Assembly: GCF_019083965.1 (NCBI RefSeq)
Contig: NZ_JAHRCY010000012.1
Location: forward strand, 124,001 to 188,000
Direction: 5' to 3'
DNA length: 64,000 nt
Source of the DNA: Catellatospora tritici
GTDB taxonomy: Bacteria; Actinomycetota; Actinomycetes; Mycobacteriales; Micromonosporaceae
Positions 24,179-32,421 of the stretch are shown in pieces. The notes beneath the pieces were generated by a model. It had not been told where the DNA came from and searched no databases. It was given only the letters and a program-made list of their open reading frames with translations. The position numbers and the translations under genes were made by a program. Positions within the stretch are counted from its first letter, which is position 1. The number at the start of each line of letters is the position of its first letter.

Positions 24179-27100
24179 GCCGACTCCTGCCAGTGCAGCG
24201 CCATGGCCAGACGATAACGTCGCCCCGCCGGGAGCCGCGCGTACTCCCGCAGCGCCAGCTCGCCCGGCTGGTCGCCGCCGACCCCGCGCTGCGCGACGTC
24301 CAGCGACAGCGTCGGCGGCCCCGCGACGGGCAGCTCGTCGTCGTGCTCGGCCGCCGCCAGCAGCTCCTGCGGGTACGGGCGCACCGAAGCCTCGAACGGC
24401 TCCCCCTCGACCCGGCCGAACCCCACAGCCAGGCCGCCGCCGTGCAGCACCAGCCAGTCCAGATCGGTGCGGTTGCCGTTCTCCTGCGGCCGGGCGTACC
24501 CGTGCGGCATCCGCGACACCGGCGCCGACCAGCGGCCCAGCCGGGCGCCGGTGTTGCGGTCGCGATGGTTCTCGTGCGGCCCCCGGCCGTACCAGTCGAC
24601 GTCCGTGAGTTCGGGCACGAACGTGCCGATCCAGCCCACCCGCACCGGTGCCCGCCGGGGCACCAGATCCAGGGTGAGCAGCAGCTCGTCGCCCCGAGTC
24701 GCGACGCTGAGACGGCCCCGGGCACCGGGCACGGCCAGCCGTACGACGACCTCGTGGTCGGTGCCGTCGCCGCGCACCCCGACTCCGCGGCCCCGCACCC
24801 GGTCCATGGCCCGTCGCCAGCGCCGGGCCGGAATCAGCGGGGCGAGCGCCGGCTTGAAATTCGCCCAGCCCCGGTCGTTGTCGGTCTCGGCCCGCCACAG
24901 GTTGAGCCGCAGCGGCTCGGCCAGCAGCTCCCGGGCGCCCAGACGCAGCCCGGTGATCGTCGCCGCGGCGGTGTCCAGCGTCAGGCTCCGACGGCCGCAC
25001 GACAGGGTGATCAGCCTGCCCGTCCGGCTGAGCTCCCAGCCGCCCGCGTCCTCGGCCGCCGGCACGAGCGGCAGCGGTGCGGGTGCCGACCCGCCGCCCA
25101 GCCGGAACTGCGCCCACGCCTGCTCGAACCCGGGCTCGGCCCACGCGGTCGCGGTCCGGTGCACGAGACTCGCGGTCAGCGTCGTGGCATCGCCGGGCAG
25201 GTCGGGCAGCGGCACCGCACGCTGCTCACCCGGGGACGTCCGGACGTCGGCGACCTCGCCGCGCAGCAGCGGCTCGCCGTGGCGGTCGGCCTGCCAGCGC
25301 AGCACGAACCCGGACAGGTCGTCGAAGGTGTGGCGGTTGCGCAGCCGCAGTCGGCCGTCGGCGTGCTCGAAGACGACGTGCTGGTAGACCCGCGCCACCT
25401 CGGCCAGCGCCGGATGCGGGCCGCGATCGGCGGCGACCAGGCCGTTGGCGCAGAAGTACCGGTCGCTGGGCCGGTCGCCGAAGTCTCCGCCGTAGGCCCG
25501 GCGCACCCGGCCGTCGGGCAGGTCCACGTCGATGGTCTGGTCGACCCAGTCCCAGATGAACCCGCCCGCCCAGTTCGGGTACCGGTGGAAGTTCTCGACG
25601 TGCTCGGCGAGGTTGCCCAGGCTGTTCTCCATCGAGTGCGCGTACTCGCAGGCCAGGACCGGGCGGGCGGCGTACTGGTCGGCGCGGAAGGACTTGTGGT
25701 CGGCGGCGACCACGTTCAGGGCCCGCTGCACCAGGGTGATGCGCAGGTCCCGCCGCTCGCCCAGGACGCGCTCGTCGTCGGGGGTCGGGTACATCACGGA
25801 CAGCACGTCGCTGTTGCGCAGGTCGGTGTCGCCCTCGTAGTGGACCGGGCGGGTCCGGTCCAGCGCCCGCACGGTCCGCCGGGCCAGGTCGAACGCGGTG
25901 CCGTCGCCAGCCTCGTTGCCCAGCGACCACATGACCACGCTGGGGTGCGAGCGGCCGCGCCGCACCATCCGCTCGATCCGGTCGGCGACCGAGGCGTGCC
26001 AGCGAGGATCGTCACCGGGCAGGCCCTGGCGGCGCACCCCGTGCGACTCGATCTCGGCCTCGTCCATCACGTACAGGCCGAGCTCGTCGCAGAGCCGGTA
26101 CACCTCGGTCGGGTTCGGATAGTGCGACATCCGTACGGCGTTGATGTTGGCGCGCTTCATCATGGTGAAGTCCTGGCGGCGCACCTGCGCCGGGACGTCC
26201 CAGATCCGGCGGGGATGGAAGTCGTGCCGGTTCACCCCGTGGAAGACCACGGGGCGGCCGTTGACCAGGATTCGGGTGCCGACGATCTCGACGCGGCGGA
26301 ACCCGACGGCCCGGGTCGCGCGCCAGACGTCGCCGCCGTGGGTGACCTCGACGGTCAGGTCGTACAGGTGCGGCGCCTCGGCGCTCCACGGGGCCGCGTC
26401 GACGACCGTGCACCGCAGCAGGGTCCGCGGACCGGCGAGATCGGCCGCGCCCAGCTCGGTCGTGTCGCCGGTGCGGCGGTCGGTCAGCAGGGCCCGGCAC
26501 CGGCCCGTGCCGCCGGTGACGGTCAGGGCCAGGGTGCCGTCGCCGCCGACAGGGTCGCGGTCGGCTTCGACCGCGACGTCCCAGGGGGCGTACGCGGGTT
26601 CGGCCGTGACCGTGACCCCGCGGGTGATCCCGCTGAGCGACCACATGTCCTGGCCCTCCAGGAACGAACCGGTGCAGTACCGGTGCACCAGCACCGCGAC
26701 CAGGTTGGCGCCGGGGCGCACCAGGTCGCTGACGTCGAACTCCGCCGGGGTCATCGACCCTTCGCCGTAGCCGACGGGTGTCCCGTTGACCCACACGTGC
26801 AGCGCCGACTTGACCGCGCCGAAGCGCAGGACAACCCGGCGTCCGGCCCAGTCCGGCGGGGCCTGGAACCAGGTGCGGTGCGCGCCGGTGGGGCTGTCGG
26901 CCGGGTCGATCGTGCCCAGGCGGCGTCCGCGTACGCCCAGCGACGGCGGGAACCCGAACCCCAGGTAGTACGGCGTGCCGTAGCCCTGCAGCTCCCACAC
27001 GCCGGGCACCGCGATCGTGCCCCAGCCGTCGTCGTCGTATCCCGGCGCCTCGAAACCCTCCGGAACTTGATCGCGGCGCGGCGACCAGTGGAAACGCCAG

Positions 27101-27231
27101 CGGCCGTCGAGGCTGACCGTCCACTGTGCGGCATCGGCCCAGTCGGTCTCGGCGCGCGCGGGCAGCTTGCCTCGCCCGACCGTCGCCGGGTCTTCGACAT
27201 CGCGGCGCAGCGTGTCCCGCCAGGCGCTCAT
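24175..27231 (-). CDS. lacZ: Glycoside hydrolase family 2 beta-galactosidase
   Basis: The 1,018-residue product has the LacZ-like GH2 layout: N-terminal jelly-roll (RWRFHWSPRRD...GVWELQGYGTPYYL), immunoglobulin-like domains, a TIM barrel with acid/base Glu440 in WSLGNEAG and nucleophile Glu529 in ACEYAHSMENS, and a C-terminal Bgal small-chain domain ending in ALHWQESA. The length is like Escherichia coli LacZ. There is no signal peptide, so it is cytoplasmic. ATG 27231 is chosen as the start of the recognisable MSAWRDTLRRDVEDP; the ribosome-binding site is weak. No sugar transporter is adjacent. Confidence 0.93.
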   Translation of the reverse strand: MSAWRDTLRRDVEDPATVGRGKLPARAETDWADAAQWTVSLDGRWRFHWSPRRDQVPEGFEAPGYDDDGWGTIAVPGVWELQGYGTPYYLGFGFPPSLGVRGRRLGTIDPADSPTGAHRTWFQAPPDWAGRRVVLRFGAVKSALHVWVNGTPVGYGEGSMTPAEFDVSDLVRPGANLVAVLVHRYCTGSFLEGQDMWSLSGITRGVTVTAEPAYAPWDVAVEADRDPVGGDGTLALTVTGGTGRCRALLTDRRTGDTTELGAADLAGPRTLLRCTVVDAAPWSAEAPHLYDLTVEVTHGGDVWRATRAVGFRRVEIVGTRILVNGRPVVFHGVNRHDFHPRRIWDVPAQVRRQDFTMMKRANINAVRMSHYPNPTEVYRLCDELGLYVMDEAEIESHGVRRQGLPGDDPRWHASVADRIERMVRRGRSHPSVVMWSLGNEAGDGTAFDLARRTVRALDRTRPVHYEGDTDLRNSDVLSVMYPTPDDERVLGERRDLRITLVQRALNVVAADHKSFRADQYAARPVLACEYAHSMENSLGNLAEHVENFHRYPNWAGGFIWDWVDQTIDVDLPDGRVRRAYGGDFGDRPSDRYFCANGLVAADRGPHPALAEVARVYQHVVFEHADGRLRLRNRHTFDDLSGFVLRWQADRHGEPLLRGEVADVRTSPGEQRAVPLPDLPGDATTLTASLVHRTATAWAEPGFEQAWAQFRLGGGSAPAPLPLVPAAEDAGGWELSRTGRLITLSCGRRSLTLDTAAATITGLRLGARELLAEPLRLNLWRAETDNDRGWANFKPALAPLIPARRWRRAMDRVRGRGVGVRGDGTDHEVVVRLAVPGARGRLSVATRGDELLLTLDLVPRRAPVRVGWIGTFVPELTDVDWYGRGPHENHRDRNTGARLGRWSAPVSRMPHGYARPQENGNRTDLDWLVLHGGGLAVGFGRVEGEPFEASVRPYPQELLAAAEHDDELPVAGPPTLSLDVAQRGVGGDQPGELALREYARLPAGRRYRLAMALHWQESA

Positions 27232-27285
27232 CCGGCGACGAACCTGGTACGCGCTACTGCGGCGGCGGCAATCGACATGCGCGAG

Positions 27286-27309
27286 AAAATAACACGGGTG
27301 TGTCATTTT
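27286..27309. promoter_or_regulatory. Candidate operator upstream of lacZ-tetR
   Basis: AAAATAACAC-GGGT-GTGTCATTTT is a 10-bp inverted repeat with one mismatched pair, in an AT-rich island 55 bases upstream of the beta-galactosidase start. It is the natural candidate site for the co-transcribed TetR protein. Confidence 0.55.
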
Positions 27310-27411
27310 CGGCAGACGAGATCACCTGCCCGAGCTCGGACTGCGCACGTTCGAGCTGTCCCGTCCCGCCGTCTCGTGCACTTTCCCGGAAATCGCAGCC
27401 GGGATCGCGGG

Positions 27412-28266
27412 CTACCGTGCCAGCAGGCGGGACACGATCTCGGCGCCGTCGACGACCCGGGGGCCGGGGCGGTTGAAGTAGGCGGGGCCGTCCACCACGT
27501 ACACCCGACCGGCCTTCACCGCGGCGACGGCCTCCCAACCAGGCGAAGCCACCAGACTCGGCAGCTCGGCTCGGGTCTGCTCGGACGTGAACCCGCAGGG
27601 ACCGACCAGGATGACGTCCGGATCGAGTGCCACGACCGTCTCCAGCGGGTACGGTGTGCTGTGCTCGCCCGGCGAGGTCAGCAACGAACGGCCACCGCCG
27701 TACGCGATCTGCTCCGGGACCCAGTGGCCGCCCGGCATCAGCGGCTCGAGCCACTCGACGAACAGCACCCGCGGCCCGTCCTGGCTCGGCCCCGGCAGCG
27801 CCGCCAGCCGCCGACGGGCGTCGGTTACCACCTCGGCCGCCGCCGGCGACGCACCGATCAGCTCGCCGACGGTCGTCACCGCGGTCAGAATCTCCTCGAT
27901 CGTCCGGGGCTGCAACGACACCACCGTCGTGTCCAACCGCATCACCCGCACCGCCTCGTTGACCGTCTGGTACGAGACGGCGCAGACATCGCACAGGTCC
28001 TGGGTAAGGATCAGGTCAGGCCGCAGCGCCTCGATCGCGTCATGGTCGAGGTCGTAGATGCCCGAGCCCTGGTGCGCCCCGGCCACCGCCAGGTTGATCT
28101 CGCGACTGGCCAGGCCGTGTGCCAGGCCCGTCCGGGTCACGACCGGAACGTCGTCGAGTTCGCCGGGTGGCCAGTCACACTCGTGGGTACGCCCCACCAA
28201 CTGGTCCAGGGCACCCAGCGAGGCGACGATGTCGGTGGCCGCGGGCAGCAGCGATACGATCCGCAT
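27412..28266 (-). CDS. BtuF-like cobalamin/metal-chelate-binding protein (cytoplasmic form)
   Basis: This 284-residue protein has the class III periplasmic-binding fold: RIVSLLPAATDIVASLGALDQLVGRTHEC at the start, PDLILTQDLCDVCAVS mid-way and YVVDGPAYFNRPGPRVVDG near the end. The last motif is shared by signal-less BtuF/cobalamin-binding homologues. There is no signal peptide and no permease gene nearby. Homologues of this kind are often annotated as cobalamin-binding or ABC substrate-binding proteins; a cytoplasmic cofactor-related role is possible. ATG 28266 is preceded by CAGGG. Confidence 0.8.
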   Translation of the reverse strand: MRIVSLLPAATDIVASLGALDQLVGRTHECDWPPGELDDVPVVTRTGLAHGLASREINLAVAGAHQGSGIYDLDHDAIEALRPDLILTQDLCDVCAVSYQTVNEAVRVMRLDTTVVSLQPRTIEEILTAVTTVGELIGASPAAAEVVTDARRRLAALPGPSQDGPRVLFVEWLEPLMPGGHWVPEQIAYGGGRSLLTSPGEHSTPYPLETVVALDPDVILVGPCGFTSEQTRAELPSLVASPGWEAVAAVKAGRVYVVDGPAYFNRPGPRVVDGAEIVSRLLAR

Positions 28267-28329
28267 CCCTGCACTGTCCCAGATCGGATCCCCGTCCCCG
28301 CGACGCGGCGGCCACGGCCGCGTCCACCG

Positions 28330-28430
28330 TCGAGTTCCGGCGTCAGCGGCAGTGGACGCGCCGTGTCGACCAGGCGGCGCAGCCGGGTGTGCTCGGGCGG
28401 GTCGGCGTGCACGAGAGGAATGTCGCAAAG
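28330..28430 (-). pseudogene. Possible cytochrome P450 gene fragment
   Basis: One minus-strand frame reads CDIPLVHADPPEHTRLRR, which matches the conserved DPPEHTRLRRLV segment of actinobacterial P450s, then quickly loses similarity. No other P450 landmarks (ExxR, heme-binding cysteine) are found in any frame of the 263-base gap between the two flanking genes. It is probably a short relic, and the evidence is one motif only. Confidence 0.35.
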
Positions 28431-28529
28431 CGTGGTCGATCAGTGAGCTGAGCTGTGGAAACGCGATTCCCGGCGTGGCTGCGGGGCGGGTCACCCGGAC
28501 GTCTGCCCGGGTGATCCGCTCGTATGTGG

Positions 28530-29450
28530 TCAGTCGGCCAGGCGGACCAGGCAGTACTCGGTGCTCGCCGTGGGCGGGGTGCTGAACCGGGCGTTGACCG
28601 CGTACAGGCGGCCGCCGAAGGCGGTGATCGTCGACGGGCAGTCCAGGTCGGCGTCGGTGATCCGGTCCACCAGCGTCGCGCGGGACAGGTCGTGGCTCAG
28701 GCGGAACTTCGACACCTTGTTCTTCTTGGTACGCACGACGTAGAGCGTGTTGCCGCGCAGCAGCAGCCCGTCGGCGTCGGCCACAGAGGCGCGGCCGATG
28801 TCGATGCGCTTGGCGGCACGGGTCACCGGGTCGAAGGCGTACAGACGGTTGGCGGCGGCCTGCACGATGATCAGGCAGCCGTTCCACGCCGCGACGATGC
28901 CCTTGTTGCAGGCACCGGCCTCACCGAGGCCGCCGGGCAGGGCGAGGGTCAGCACACCGTCGTCGCCGGGCAGGCTGCCGTGCCGGCCGAGGCCGACGCA
29001 GTAGACCTTGCCGTGGTCGGCGTCGGTGAAGAAGACGTTCGTCGAGGTGGCGGCGACACCGTGGACGTTGCCGCCGAGGTGGTACATCGCCAGGCAGGTG
29101 CCGGACTCGTCGTAGACGGCGGTGCCGCCCATCGTGCCGCACGCGGCCCAGATCCGGCATTCGGCGTCGAAGGCCAGACCAGTGGCCTGCCCGCCCGAGG
29201 TGCCCGCCACGAGCGGCATGCCGTGGCCGGTCTTCAGGTCGGTGCAGTAGATCGCGCCGTCGCCCATCGAGCCGACGTACGCCTTGCCGCCGGTGCCGTG
29301 GGTGATGCCCTCCGGACAGAAGCCGTCGGGCAGGGCGATGGTGGCCGGGAGGTGGGGTTGTCCGGGGCGATGCGCCTGTGCCGCCTCGGCGCCGACGACG
29401 GCGCCGACCGGGACGGCCAGCGCCGCGGCCATCAGTGTTCGCCTGTGCAC
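28530..29450 (-). CDS. Secreted beta-propeller-like (SMP-30/NHL-type) protein
   Basis: From GTG 29450 (GGGAG upstream) the product has 306 residues, with a signal of the twin-Arg-like form VHRRTLMAAALAVPVGAVVGAEAAQA. The mature part shows repeated strands such as CPEGITHGTGGKAYVGSMGDGAIYCTD and VFFTDADHGKVYCVG, as in SMP-30/gluconolactonase propellers. Related actinobacterial proteins are annotated as superoxide dismutase-like or hypothetical. Extracellular sugar or lactone binding is inferred. The remaining 80 bases before the GNAT-side promoter region hold no further gene. Confidence 0.78.
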   Translation of the reverse strand: MHRRTLMAAALAVPVGAVVGAEAAQAHRPGQPHLPATIALPDGFCPEGITHGTGGKAYVGSMGDGAIYCTDLKTGHGMPLVAGTSGGQATGLAFDAECRIWAACGTMGGTAVYDESGTCLAMYHLGGNVHGVAATSTNVFFTDADHGKVYCVGLGRHGSLPGDDGVLTLALPGGLGEAGACNKGIVAAWNGCLIIVQAAANRLYAFDPVTRAAKRIDIGRASVADADGLLLRGNTLYVVRTKKNKVSKFRLSHDLSRATLVDRITDADLDCPSTITAFGGRLYAVNARFSTPPTASTEYCLVRLAD

Positions 29451-29739
29451 GGTGAACTCCCTCACTTGGGGGTTGGGGGTGTACGTCCACAAGTACCGGT
29501 CGGGCGCGTCCGTGTGTTCTCCGACGATGCTCGGCGGCGGCAGCCGCCCGGCCCGTGCTGGCCACCGCGACGCGTCTCGGGCAACACCGCCCGATCGAAG
29601 AAGGCCGTCGGGAATGCGGGCCCGGCGCGGCAGAATGCGAAAGCCACCACCACGTCGCTCTCCCGCGCGCCGAGAAAACCCGTTGCGAGTGGCCGGCATC
29701 GGATGTCTGGTTGATCGACCACCAGTCACAGAACGGAAC

Positions 29740-30321
29740 ATGACGCGCATGTCGCTGCCCACCCCCACGCTGCACACCGCTCGCCTTCGACTGCGCCCGT
29801 TCGACGACGCGGATGCGAACGACCTCTTCGCGATGCACAGCAGCGCCTACGTGTTGCGCTACTGGGACGCGCCGCCGTGGAGCGAACGCGTGCGCGCCGA
29901 ACGGTTCATCGCGGCTTGCCGGCAGCTGGCAGAGGGGGGCACCGGGGCGCGGCTGGCCGTGGATCGTGTCTCCGACGGGACCTTCCTCGGCTGGTGCAGC
30001 CTGAGCCGGTGGAATCCGGACTACCGCAGTGCATCACTGGGCTACTGCTTCAACGAGGCAGCGTGGGGCCACGGCTACGCGACGGAGGCCGCGCGCGTGC
30101 TGCTGCGGTGGGCATACGACACGCTGGACCTGAATCGCGTGCAGGCTGAGACCGACACACGCAACGTGGCATCTGCCCGCGTGCTGGAGAAGCTCGGGTT
30201 CGTGCGAGAAGGGACGTTGCGGGAAGACTGCGTCGTCAACGGCGAGGTCTCCGACTCGTGGGTCTACGGGCTGATCAGGCGGGAGTGGCGGCCGTCGTCC
30301 GAGCCGGTTCCAGCCCGCTGA
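29740..30321 (+). CDS. GNAT N-acetyltransferase (RimJ/RimL type)
   Basis: This 193-residue acetyltransferase has the RimJ-like pattern: TARLRLRPFDDADANDLFAMHS at the start, LGYCFNEAAWGHGYATEAARVLLRWAY forming the acetyl-CoA pyrophosphate loop, and VLEKLGFVREGTLRED near the end. Acetylation of a protein N-terminus or of a small molecule is expected. ATG 29740 is followed by a second in-frame ATG at 29749. The preceding 289 bases back to the propeller gene contain no convincing coding sequence, only divergent promoter space. Confidence 0.9.
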   Translation: MTRMSLPTPTLHTARLRLRPFDDADANDLFAMHSSAYVLRYWDAPPWSERVRAERFIAACRQLAEGGTGARLAVDRVSDGTFLGWCSLSRWNPDYRSASLGYCFNEAAWGHGYATEAARVLLRWAYDTLDLNRVQAETDTRNVASARVLEKLGFVREGTLREDCVVNGEVSDSWVYGLIRREWRPSSEPVPAR

Positions 30322-30411
30322 GAGGCCCTACCCCCGTGCTGCGATTCGGCCGGGCACGCCACGCGAGTGCAACAAGATTCGTCACGTGCCGAAAGTCGCA
30401 CGCGTGACTGG

Positions 30412-30819
30412 TCAGATCTCGTCAGCCGCGTAGTCGCCGTGGGTGATCCGCAGGTAGTAGCCGTCGGGGTCGACGACCCGGAAGTCGGACAGTCCCCAGG
30501 GTCGCGACTGCAGCGGCTCGACGATCGTCCACTCGCCTCGGCAGCGATCGTAGGCCCGGGCGAGCTGGTCGGTGTCGTCGAGTTCGAAGACGATCTCGAC
30601 GCCGGCGCCTTTGTCCACGGCGAGACGGGCCTGGCTGAAGCCGGGTCCGTTGTCGTCGGCGGGCAGGTCGTGGCTGCGGCCCAGGCCGAGGACGGCCGCG
30701 CCGCGGCGGAGGCTGGCGTAGCCGCGTTCGCGGCGCAGCACGGTGAAGCCGAGCACATCGGCGTAGAACGCGACGCTGGTGTCCAGGTCGTCGACGAACA
30801 GTTCCATGCGCAGTCGCAT
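30412..30819 (-). CDS. VOC/glyoxalase-family protein
   Basis: This 135-residue VOC-fold protein starts at ATG 30819 behind GGAGAAA. Motifs are MELFVDDLDTSVAFYADVLGF and LSDFRVVDPDGYYLRITHGD, with likely metal ligands in the paired modules. The sequence resembles bleomycin-resistance/dioxygenase-type members of unknown substrate. It is convergent with the GNAT gene and lies just downstream of a tRNA-like element on the same strand. Confidence 0.88.
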   Translation of the reverse strand: MRLRMELFVDDLDTSVAFYADVLGFTVLRRERGYASLRRGAAVLGLGRSHDLPADDNGPGFSQARLAVDKGAGVEIVFELDDTDQLARAYDRCRGEWTIVEPLQSRPWGLSDFRVVDPDGYYLRITHGDYAADEI

Positions 30820-30874
30820 GCCGGTTTCTCCCCATATCCGTCGAACGAATCCGCAGGTCAAGAACGTGCACTTC

Positions 30875-31004
30875 GGCGGACCGGAAGGGATTTGAACCCT
30901 CGGTGGGGACTGGCACGCCAGCTGCCCCCACGCGTACCCGAGTCGCCGCGCGTGCGCGGCCACCGGCTCGGAACGCCGCGATAACCCGACTCTGCCACCG
31001 GTCC
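30875..31004 (-). tRNA. tRNA-like element with an oversized insertion (possible pseudo-tRNA)
   Basis: On the minus strand the 7-bp acceptor stem GGACCGG/CCGGTCC is perfect. It is followed by TG, a D-arm-like GCAG-AGTCGGGTTA-TCGC with one mismatch, and an anticodon-arm-like CGGC-GTTCCGA-GCCG. At the 3' side there is a standard T-arm, GAGGG-TTCAAAT-CCCTT, then the acceptor strand and GCC. Between the anticodon arm and T-arm lie about 60 bases containing two strong hairpins (GCCGCGC-AC-GCGCGGC and GTGGGG...CCCCAC), far longer than any variable arm, giving 130 nt in total. The apparent anticodon would be TCC, but G at position 32 is abnormal. It is probably a decayed or interrupted tRNA. Confidence 0.4.
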
Positions 31005-31198
31005 GGGTCGAGGATGCCAGCGCCACCGGTACGCCGCAACGGAAATGGGCGGGGGCGGAAGTCGAAGGACGTTCATGCCAACTTCATAACAAGATCGCAC
31101 CGGGGACCCTTATATGCGGGATCGTCTATCAGTTGCGTCGTCGTGCCCCCTGCCGGCCACCCTCACCGGCCGCGGCGGCGGACAGTCAGGAGTCCCCC

Positions 31199-31834
31199 GT
31201 GATCCGCACCCTCAGAGCGGCTGTGGCCGTCGCGGCGACCGTCATCGCCGTCGTGGTCGTCTCCCCGGCGAGCCCGGCGCACGCCACCCCGCCCAACATC
31301 CCGTCGTACAGCACGGCGGTGAGCCGCCTGGCCACCCTCACCGTCGCCGCGGAGTCGCACGGCTCGACCTACAACCGCGACCTGTTCCCGCACTGGATCA
31401 CCATCAGCGGAACGTGCAACACCCGCGAGCAGGTCCTCAAGCGCGACGGCTCCGGTGTCGTCGTCGACAGCAGCTGCGCCCCGACCTCGGGTTCCTGGTA
31501 CAGCCCGTATGACGGCGCGACCTGGACCAACGCCGCCGACATCGACATCGACCACATGGTGCCGCTGGCCGAGGCGTGGGCGTCGGGCGCCTGGGCGTGG
31601 ACGACCGCGAAGCGCCAGACCTACGCCAACGACCTGGGCGGTCCGGAGCTGTGGGCGGTCACCGACAACGTGAACCAGTCCAAGGGCGACAAGGACCCGG
31701 CCGAGTGGCAGCCGTCGCTGGCGTCGTTCCGCTGCACCTACGCCCGCGCCTGGATCCAGGTGAAGTACTACTACAACCTCACCGTCGACAGCGCGGAGAA
31801 GTCGGCCCTCAACGGCATGCTCGCCACCTGCTGA
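31199..31834 (+). CDS. Secreted HNH-type nuclease (DUF1524 family)
   Basis: From GTG 31199 (CAGGAG upstream) the 211-residue product has a signal peptide ending SPASPAHA. The mature part carries the His-Asn-His-type motif of secreted DUF1524/GmrSD-like nucleases: DIDIDHMVPLAEAWASG, then YANDLGGPELWAVTDNVNQSKGDKDPAEWQP. Two cysteine pairs (CNTRE, SSC, FRC, ATC) probably form disulfides. Extracellular DNA or RNA degradation is expected. It has its own terminator. It is not linked to any toxin-immunity pair. Confidence 0.88.
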   Translation: MIRTLRAAVAVAATVIAVVVVSPASPAHATPPNIPSYSTAVSRLATLTVAAESHGSTYNRDLFPHWITISGTCNTREQVLKRDGSGVVVDSSCAPTSGSWYSPYDGATWTNAADIDIDHMVPLAEAWASGAWAWTTAKRQTYANDLGGPELWAVTDNVNQSKGDKDPAEWQPSLASFRCTYARAWIQVKYYYNLTVDSAEKSALNGMLATC

Positions 31835-31845
31835 CCATGCCGCAC

Positions 31846-31879
31846 ACCCGGCCCGGACGCACCCCGCCCCGGGCCGGGT
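31846..31879. terminator. Bidirectional terminator, HNH nuclease / VOC
   Basis: An 11-bp perfect stem (ACCCGGCCCGG/CCGGGCCGGGT) with a 12-base loop lies between two convergent stop codons. Confidence 0.7.
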
Positions 31880-31880
31880 T

Positions 31881-32213
31881 TCACGCGCTGGTGTCGACCA
31901 CGCAGAACAGATTGCCCTCGGTGTCGGCGAGCACGACGAAGTCCGCGTCGTCGGGATAGTCCCAGTCGACCTTCGTGGCGCCGAGTCCGACCAGCCGCTC
32001 GACCTCGGCCTGCTGCTCCTGTGCCGAGGGGACCCAGAGGTCCAGGTGGGTGCGGTCGTCTTCGTCGAGATGCAGCCGGGGCCCGTGGCCGTCGGGTGGA
32101 ACGAGGAACGCGGGATTGTCCGGCGCCGCCTGGTAGCCCAGCGCCTCGGTCCAGAACGCGGCCGCCCTCGGGATGTCGCCGACGTGCAGGACGACCGATC
32201 GAATACGAGCCAT
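31881..32213 (-). CDS. VOC/glyoxalase-family protein
   Basis: The 110-residue product from ATG 32213 is a short VOC protein: IRSVVLHVGDIPRAAAFWTEALGY at the start and DADFVVLADTEGNLFCVVD at the end. It is typical of the single-domain members that dimerise to build the metal site. Upstream codons in the same frame are not convincing, so the short start is preferred. The substrate is unknown. Confidence 0.85.
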   Translation of the reverse strand: MARIRSVVLHVGDIPRAAAFWTEALGYQAAPDNPAFLVPPDGHGPRLHLDEDDRTHLDLWVPSAQEQQAEVERLVGLGATKVDWDYPDDADFVVLADTEGNLFCVVDTSA

Positions 32214-32270
32214 GAGCTCAGCATTCCATGAGGCCCGGATGATCGCGCGCGATGCCCGGCACGCGTCGCG

Positions 32271-32405
32271 GTGGTCGGAGAGGTCGGTATCGCCTTCCAT
32301 GAGGCCGCGGTGGAGACCGAGTGCCACCGGCTGCGCCTGATCTTCGCCGACCTCGTCGTCGCGCCGGTCGCCACCGGTCTCAGCCCGTTCGTGGTGACGG
32401 ACTGA
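32271..32405 (+). pseudogene. Possible remnant of a truncated gene
   Basis: A 44-residue frame (from GTG 32271, reading VVGEVGIAFHEAAVETECHR onward) has third positions almost all G or C, as in real genes of this genome, yet has no ribosome-binding site or recognised family. It occupies the 208-base gap between two minus-strand genes and may be the 3' end of a lost gene or a tiny protein. Confidence 0.3.
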
Positions 32406-32421
32406 GACCGGGGACGTCGGG

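Noticed and set aside
24154..28446. A 1,430-codon plus-strand open frame opposite lacZ
   Set aside because: It is antisense to an intact beta-galactosidase and has arginine-, glutamine- and histidine-rich sequence with no domain, typical of antisense GC3 shadows.
30422..31039. Long minus-strand frames running through the tRNA-like region into the VOC gene
   Set aside because: The VOC domain starts at 30819 with a good ribosome-binding site; upstream codons merely translate the tRNA-like structure.
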